A stretch of DNA of 64,000 nucleotides from assembly GCF_009795845.1 (NCBI RefSeq), contig NZ_WTEX01000013.1:1-64000 (forward strand), written 5' to 3'. Below are positions 57,201 to 64,000 of this stretch, one piece after another (position 1 is the first letter of the stretch; the number at the start of each line of letters is the position of its first letter). The notes beneath the pieces are model-generated. The model made no database searches. It saw only the letters and a program-made list of their open reading frames with translations, and was not told where the DNA came from. A program made the translations under genes and the position numbers. Source of the DNA: Gilliamella sp. Lep-s35 (GTDB lineage Bacteria > Pseudomonadota > Gammaproteobacteria > Enterobacterales > Orbaceae).

Positions 57201-58910
57201 ATGCAGATATTAGGTTTGGTCTTCTTAATTCAATTTATTATTTCATTTGTTTTTTATCCGATAAAAAAGTATAGAAGTACTAAGTATAAAAAAAAGCTAA
57301 TGGCAGGTAGTTCGGTTAACAACCTCAAATCTATTAGAATGTTAACTGAAGAGGAAAGAAAAAGTGTAGAAAGCTATTTATCGATAACATGTGACCAATC
57401 ATCAGGGAAAAAAAGTCATTTAGTTTCTAGAGAAGTGATGTCAATATCCGGTGAGTGTGTCAAACAAACTGAATTTTCGCCTTCCGAAAACACTTATTTT
57501 TATAAAATCCATAATATTGATATTGTATTTCCTTTCAACATGGATTGTTACCTTAGTGATTATAACGAAGTTGAGATTGCGCTTACGCAAAATTTCGCTA
57601 TCGCGGTTAAGTTAAATGATCACAAAATAGGTTCAGCATTATATGCTACCTATTTGGCAGATGAAAAAAATGATAAACAAAGTTCGGTATATTGGCAGAG
57701 CGGCGTTTCAAAATTCTCAAAAGGCGAAAACTTAGATGAAAATATTAAACACACTGTAAGTCCACATCCTAAACTGAGTGAAAAATTGGGTTACGAAATT
57801 TTATCAGTTCGAAAAGAAACATCGCAAGAATCAGCTTCCCGTAATAAATTAAATCGAGGGATACTCACGGCATTTTTTTGTTTTTTTGTAGTAAGCTATT
57901 TTAATCGTTTTTGGGATACAAAAGAGTTGAACGATCTGTTTTGGTTTGGAGTGAATTTTCTGGCTGCTATTTACTTTTATTTTCGTAAACCAAAATATAA
58001 AGCTAAAGTGCGATTTATTAATCAAGTAAAAGGAAAAATAAATAAGAAAATTGTTAAATCCAATGAGATTAAAATTGGTCATGATTTGAAATTAAAGTAT
58101 CCTAAAAATTGGCAATCATTTATCCCTGAAAATAGCACTTTTGATGTTAATTTAGATGTTGATATTGACAGTAAAAAAATTATCCGTTATGGCTACGACA
58201 TGTCAGTTAGTAAAGAGGTTGAACAATTTGGCCCACCAAAATTTTGGGGGCGTAATTTATGGCTTTTTTTAGTTGGCATGTTCTACCTTTATGCTGTCAA
58301 TTATCAAGCAAAAGTCAGTGATAATTTCTCATTTGTTTATCATCAATACAATCACGATTCTAAACGTTGGTTTTTTGATGATGTATCAAAATTAATAACG
58401 AGCAACATCAAATCGGGTGATGTAGTGAAATTTAATTTTTTAGATGTGTCATTGACATGTGAAGTACCTGTTAAAAATCAAGCCAATAGATGTATTCAAT
58501 CATTAATTCACAGTGCAACTACCGATACCTCTTTTCATTTAGCCAGTTCCACAAGATATTTTGTTTTACATGGTATAAATAAAAAGACAAGTTCTCAATC
58601 GGGTGAAAGTGTAGATCAACAATCTGACAAAAACTTTCATGTAGATCATATCGTGGTCACGATGTCGGGATTCGTTTCAAATGTTGATTATGACACTAAT
58701 CATACCATTTCAACATTAACCATAAATATGCAAAAGTTATACCAAAAAGATATAAGCGAAAATCTATTGCCAATTTGTGTAAACCTGCTGTTATTTTTGC
58801 TTTTAGCTTCAGCGACCATTTTTAACGGTATTATGTTCTTGTTGAAACTGATTCAGAATCGACTTCGTAACAATAGAATTAAAAAGTTATACGCTAATGG
58901 TATAATTTAG
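57201..58910 (+). CDS. IgaA-family paralog 3, short periplasmic domain
   Basis: The 569-residue protein has the IgaA order: TM1 (3-19), RMLTEEERKSVESYL (47-61), LSVRKETSQESASRNK (201-216), TM2 (220-238), TM3 (246-262), KYPKNWQSFIPE, KEVEQFGPPKFWGRN, TM4 (about 352-367), a periplasmic part, and TM5 (524-548) with the basic tail. These segments align well with E. coli IgaA (RKLTPEERSAVENYL, IRKETHEEYALSR, YPAHWQPYI). The periplasmic part is only about 155 residues, half that of paralog 2, and keeps the first cysteine pair (C420, C431) but not the second. It has a single cytosolic module. It is the most IgaA-like of the three in its N-terminal motifs. It is intact, with RBS ATAAGGAA. Confidence 0.8.
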   Translation: MQILGLVFLIQFIISFVFYPIKKYRSTKYKKKLMAGSSVNNLKSIRMLTEEERKSVESYLSITCDQSSGKKSHLVSREVMSISGECVKQTEFSPSENTYFYKIHNIDIVFPFNMDCYLSDYNEVEIALTQNFAIAVKLNDHKIGSALYATYLADEKNDKQSSVYWQSGVSKFSKGENLDENIKHTVSPHPKLSEKLGYEILSVRKETSQESASRNKLNRGILTAFFCFFVVSYFNRFWDTKELNDLFWFGVNFLAAIYFYFRKPKYKAKVRFINQVKGKINKKIVKSNEIKIGHDLKLKYPKNWQSFIPENSTFDVNLDVDIDSKKIIRYGYDMSVSKEVEQFGPPKFWGRNLWLFLVGMFYLYAVNYQAKVSDNFSFVYHQYNHDSKRWFFDDVSKLITSNIKSGDVVKFNFLDVSLTCEVPVKNQANRCIQSLIHSATTDTSFHLASSTRYFVLHGINKKTSSQSGESVDQQSDKNFHVDHIVVTMSGFVSNVDYDTNHTISTLTINMQKLYQKDISENLLPICVNLLLFLLLASATIFNGIMFLLKLIQNRLRNNRIKKLYANGII

Positions 58911-59019
58911 ATTGATTTTCGCGATTATTGATATTATTTAATAAAAGTTGATTAGCTAAACTCGTTATAAGTTTGGCTAATATGCTTGTTGAAAACATCC
59001 GTTAAAATTAATTATTCAA

Positions 59020-59048
59020 TTGTTAGGTAAGACAGATTCTGTTATACT
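59020..59048 (+). promoter_or_regulatory. Promoter of pyrG
   Basis: TTGTTA (59020-59025), a 17-bp spacer and TATACT (59043-59048) form a good sigma-70 promoter about 95 bp before the pyrG start. Confidence 0.65.
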
Positions 59049-59122
59049 AGTTTCCCGTCTGATTCATCATATATTGCATTGGTTTTTTATCATTTAGCCT
59101 TAGTGTAATATTATTCTATTAA

Positions 59123-60781
<1,659 letters not shown>

Positions 60782-60801
60782 TTTTAAATTAACATTTGTA
60801 A

Positions 60802-62130
<1,329 letters not shown>

Positions 62131-62158
62131 TTCGTTTTTACAAAAGACGTTATTGCTT

Positions 62159-62187
62159 AAAAAACGGTGACTAGTTCACCGTTTTTT
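62159..62187 (+). terminator. Terminator of eno
   Basis: AAAAAACGGTGA and TCACCGTTTTTT form perfect 12-bp arms with a 5-base loop. Confidence 0.92.
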
Positions 62188-62354
62188 ATTTTCATTTAAT
62201 TTAATCTTGCATAATCATAGGAACAGTTGCACCAATTCAGGTTGTGTTGTACTCTTATCGTTTGATTTTTTTATGGCTGATTATAAATATCAATGTGTAT
62301 TGATTTAATCGCCAGTAATTGACAGAATAACTAACTCGATTTTAATTTCTACTT

Positions 62355-63299
62355 ATGAATAATATTACGAATATGTCTAGGCCAAAAAGTAAATGGCAAC
62401 TTTTTAACTGGCTTTATACTGGTAAATTACCGTTAAACGAATTATGGCTCAATCCGACTTATCGTTATAAGTTTTTTTTCAGAACCTTGTTTTTAAGTCC
62501 AATCACCCTAAAATGGCTTGATAAATTAAGACAGTATCCATTACTTGGCGATTATTTTTCGTGCCAAACAAATTTGCCGTGTAAATTACAGCGCCCTTAT
62601 TTAGCCTCTTGCTTGAGTCAAAAAGCCCGTTATGACGCTTTGTCGTATCACTATGATTTTTTAGCTAAACAACCTGACAGTGTAAGCAAGGCTTTTTATA
62701 ATCCGCAATTGCCTTTTGTATTGGCCGATGTAACGGTTAAAAATGAACAAAACATCCAAATAGCAGTGCAAGCCCGTAATAAATTTGCAAGAGAGGGCGA
62801 AATCAGCCTTTATTTTTATGATAGTGATGGCATTGATTTAGCCACTTTAACGTTTTCAATCGTTGAATATCAAGGTAAGCCAACACTGTTTATTGCTGGT
62901 TTACAAGGGACAGGGCATGATGATGCGCGCACGCGTGTACAAAAAGCGACTAAAGCGTGCTATGGACTGTTTCCTAAACGCATTGTGGTCGAAGCCGCAC
63001 TAACGATTGCGCGTTATTACCAGTTAACGCAAATTGTTGCCGTGGGTAATAAAACCCATATTTATAATAATTGGCGTTATAACAGCCGTCAGGAACGTAT
63101 TTTGTCTGATTATGATGATTTTTGGTTAACACTTGATAGCAAACAAGATGCCAATGGTTTATTTATATTACCAAGTCAAATTAATCGAAAATCCATTGAA
63201 GAAATCGCCAGTAAAAAACGTTCAGAATACCGAAATCGTTACGCTTTATTGGATCAGCTTCAACTTAATATTGAGCAAAAATTAGCATCATTGACTTAA
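62355..63299 (+). CDS. VirK/YbjX family protein (DUF535)
   Basis: The 314-residue cytosolic protein matches the VirK/YbjX (DUF535) family: RPYLASCLSQKARYDALSYHY (first 20 residues diagnostic), TFSIVEYQGKPTLFIAGLQG, KATKACYGLFPKR and VGNKTHIYNNWRY. In enteric pathogens, members affect intracellular survival and antimicrobial-peptide resistance, often under PhoPQ; the molecular activity is unknown. An alternative start is Met7 (62373). The downstream lysO is 80 bp away on the same strand; ybjX and ybjE (lysO) are also close in E. coli. Confidence 0.88.
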   Translation: MNNITNMSRPKSKWQLFNWLYTGKLPLNELWLNPTYRYKFFFRTLFLSPITLKWLDKLRQYPLLGDYFSCQTNLPCKLQRPYLASCLSQKARYDALSYHYDFLAKQPDSVSKAFYNPQLPFVLADVTVKNEQNIQIAVQARNKFAREGEISLYFYDSDGIDLATLTFSIVEYQGKPTLFIAGLQGTGHDDARTRVQKATKACYGLFPKRIVVEAALTIARYYQLTQIVAVGNKTHIYNNWRYNSRQERILSDYDDFWLTLDSKQDANGLFILPSQINRKSIEEIASKKRSEYRNRYALLDQLQLNIEQKLASLT

Positions 63300-63379
63300 T
63301 AATTAGCAGTAACATTTTAAAACATAGGTTTGATCCAATTATTTAAAAATAAAAGTCAGGAATAGTTAAGGAATAAAAT

Positions 63380-64000
63380 ATGTATTTTGGTATTCTTATT
63401 GCGTTAGTGCCATTGTTTATTGGTTACTTAATTAAGATTAAAAATGATAATTTGATGACCAAAATTAACCAAGCGTTAAGTTGGATGATTTACCTTATTT
63501 TATTCATTATGGGATCGGAACTGGCTCATTTAGATAATTTAACCACTAATTTGCGAACTATTTTATGCTACGCCAGTGTTTTGTTTGTTTGTACATTTGG
63601 TGGCAATTTTCTGGTTTTGCTTATTTTTGATTACTGTTCTCCTGTTAAAACTGTTAAAGCAAATCAAACTTATGAATCACGTTTTAAAATGATTTTTGAG
63701 TCATTGCGTGTTTGTATTGCATTAATATTGGGGTTTGTTTGTGGATTATTTCCTTTATTTATCTGGCAATACGCCGAAATTACCACCCAAGTTGTGTTGG
63801 TTTTTTTATTGTTTTTAGTCGGAATACAATTACGCAGTAATAATATTTCAATCAAACATATTCTACTTAACAAAATAGGCATAACAACAACGCTATTAGT
63901 TACGTTAAGCGCTTTTTTAGGTGGAGTTATTGCCTCATTTATTCTAAATTTACCTGCGCGTGTTGGTCTTGCAATGTCATCGGGGTTTGGTTGGTATTCG
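63380..64000 (+). CDS. lysO: Lysine exporter LysO (YbjE), 3'-truncated by window edge
   Basis: The first 207 codons of the roughly 299-residue inner-membrane lysine exporter are present and the frame is open to the window end. Signatures are LIALVPLFIGYLI at the start, NQALSWMIYLILFIMG, LLFLVGIQLRSN and ARVGLAMSSGFGWYS. ATG 63380 follows TAAGGAATAAAAT. E. coli LysO exports lysine and toxic thialysine. The gene continues outside the window. Confidence 0.93.
   Translation, partial: MYFGILIALVPLFIGYLIKIKNDNLMTKINQALSWMIYLILFIMGSELAHLDNLTTNLRTILCYASVLFVCTFGGNFLVLLIFDYCSPVKTVKANQTYESRFKMIFESLRVCIALILGFVCGLFPLFIWQYAEITTQVVLVFLLFLVGIQLRSNNISIKHILLNKIGITTTLLVTLSAFLGGVIASFILNLPARVGLAMSSGFGWYS

Overview
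The window looks like chromosome of an A/T-rich gammaproteobacterium. Many proteins are close in length and motif to Escherichia coli and Haemophilus counterparts (GreB, FabB, Dld, MutS, TamA/TamB, AsnA, LexA, TsaD, YcaO, PyrG, Eno, LysO, a HI0607-type shikimate dehydrogenase-like protein). The low G+C and this mixture suggest an Orbaceae-like host (Gilliamella/Frischella relatives) or a neighbour of Pasteurellaceae; that is inference, since no rRNA or tRNA gene was recognised here.

Layout. 1-3750 is an A/T-rich accessory segment: two nested IS3-family transposase tails, then an AlaX-type tRNA-editing protein divergent from a cysteine-synthase-like gene (one in-frame stop), a serine acetyltransferase (one frameshift) and an EamA-type exporter. 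3774-9325 is mostly core: ycbX, greB, fabB, and a two-gene DNA-repair-like operon (radical SAM plus partner) behind a perfect SOS box. 9384-10117 is a scar of two different IS3-type transposase remnants. 10124-17330 carries an antiporter, rlmF, dld and mutS. 17331-18297 is a gene graveyard with a Fic fragment and a 5-base repeat. 18298-36788 is core: tamB-tamA, hpt, tadA, dapB, an MFS transporter, fklB, bamE, small membrane proteins, asnA, a decaying ArgT/HisQ uptake system, lexA with two operators, and coaE-zapD-yacG-tsaD. 36999-51900 holds ycaO, the shikimate dehydrogenase-like gene, ygbA, alr-mltG, an AmpD-YqcC fusion, a compact pilABCD operon, an M20 peptidase, ygfZ and ilvIH.

52093-58910 is the most unusual part. 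Three tandem, divergent paralogs between ilvH and pyrG match the IgaA/YrfF/UmoB family, whose known members restrain the Rcs envelope-stress phosphorelay. The first is broken by two frameshifts, the second has a duplicated cytosolic domain, and the third has a shortened periplasmic domain. A relic of the ilvH 3' end in front of the third copy records the duplication. The window closes with pyrG-eno, a VirK/YbjX protein and the start of the lysine exporter lysO.

Themes. Envelope biogenesis and surveillance recur (TamAB, BamE, MltG, AmpD-YqcC, IgaA paralogs, pili). An SOS module is visible (lexA and the radical SAM operon). Several acquired or redundant loci are decaying through single-base lesions.
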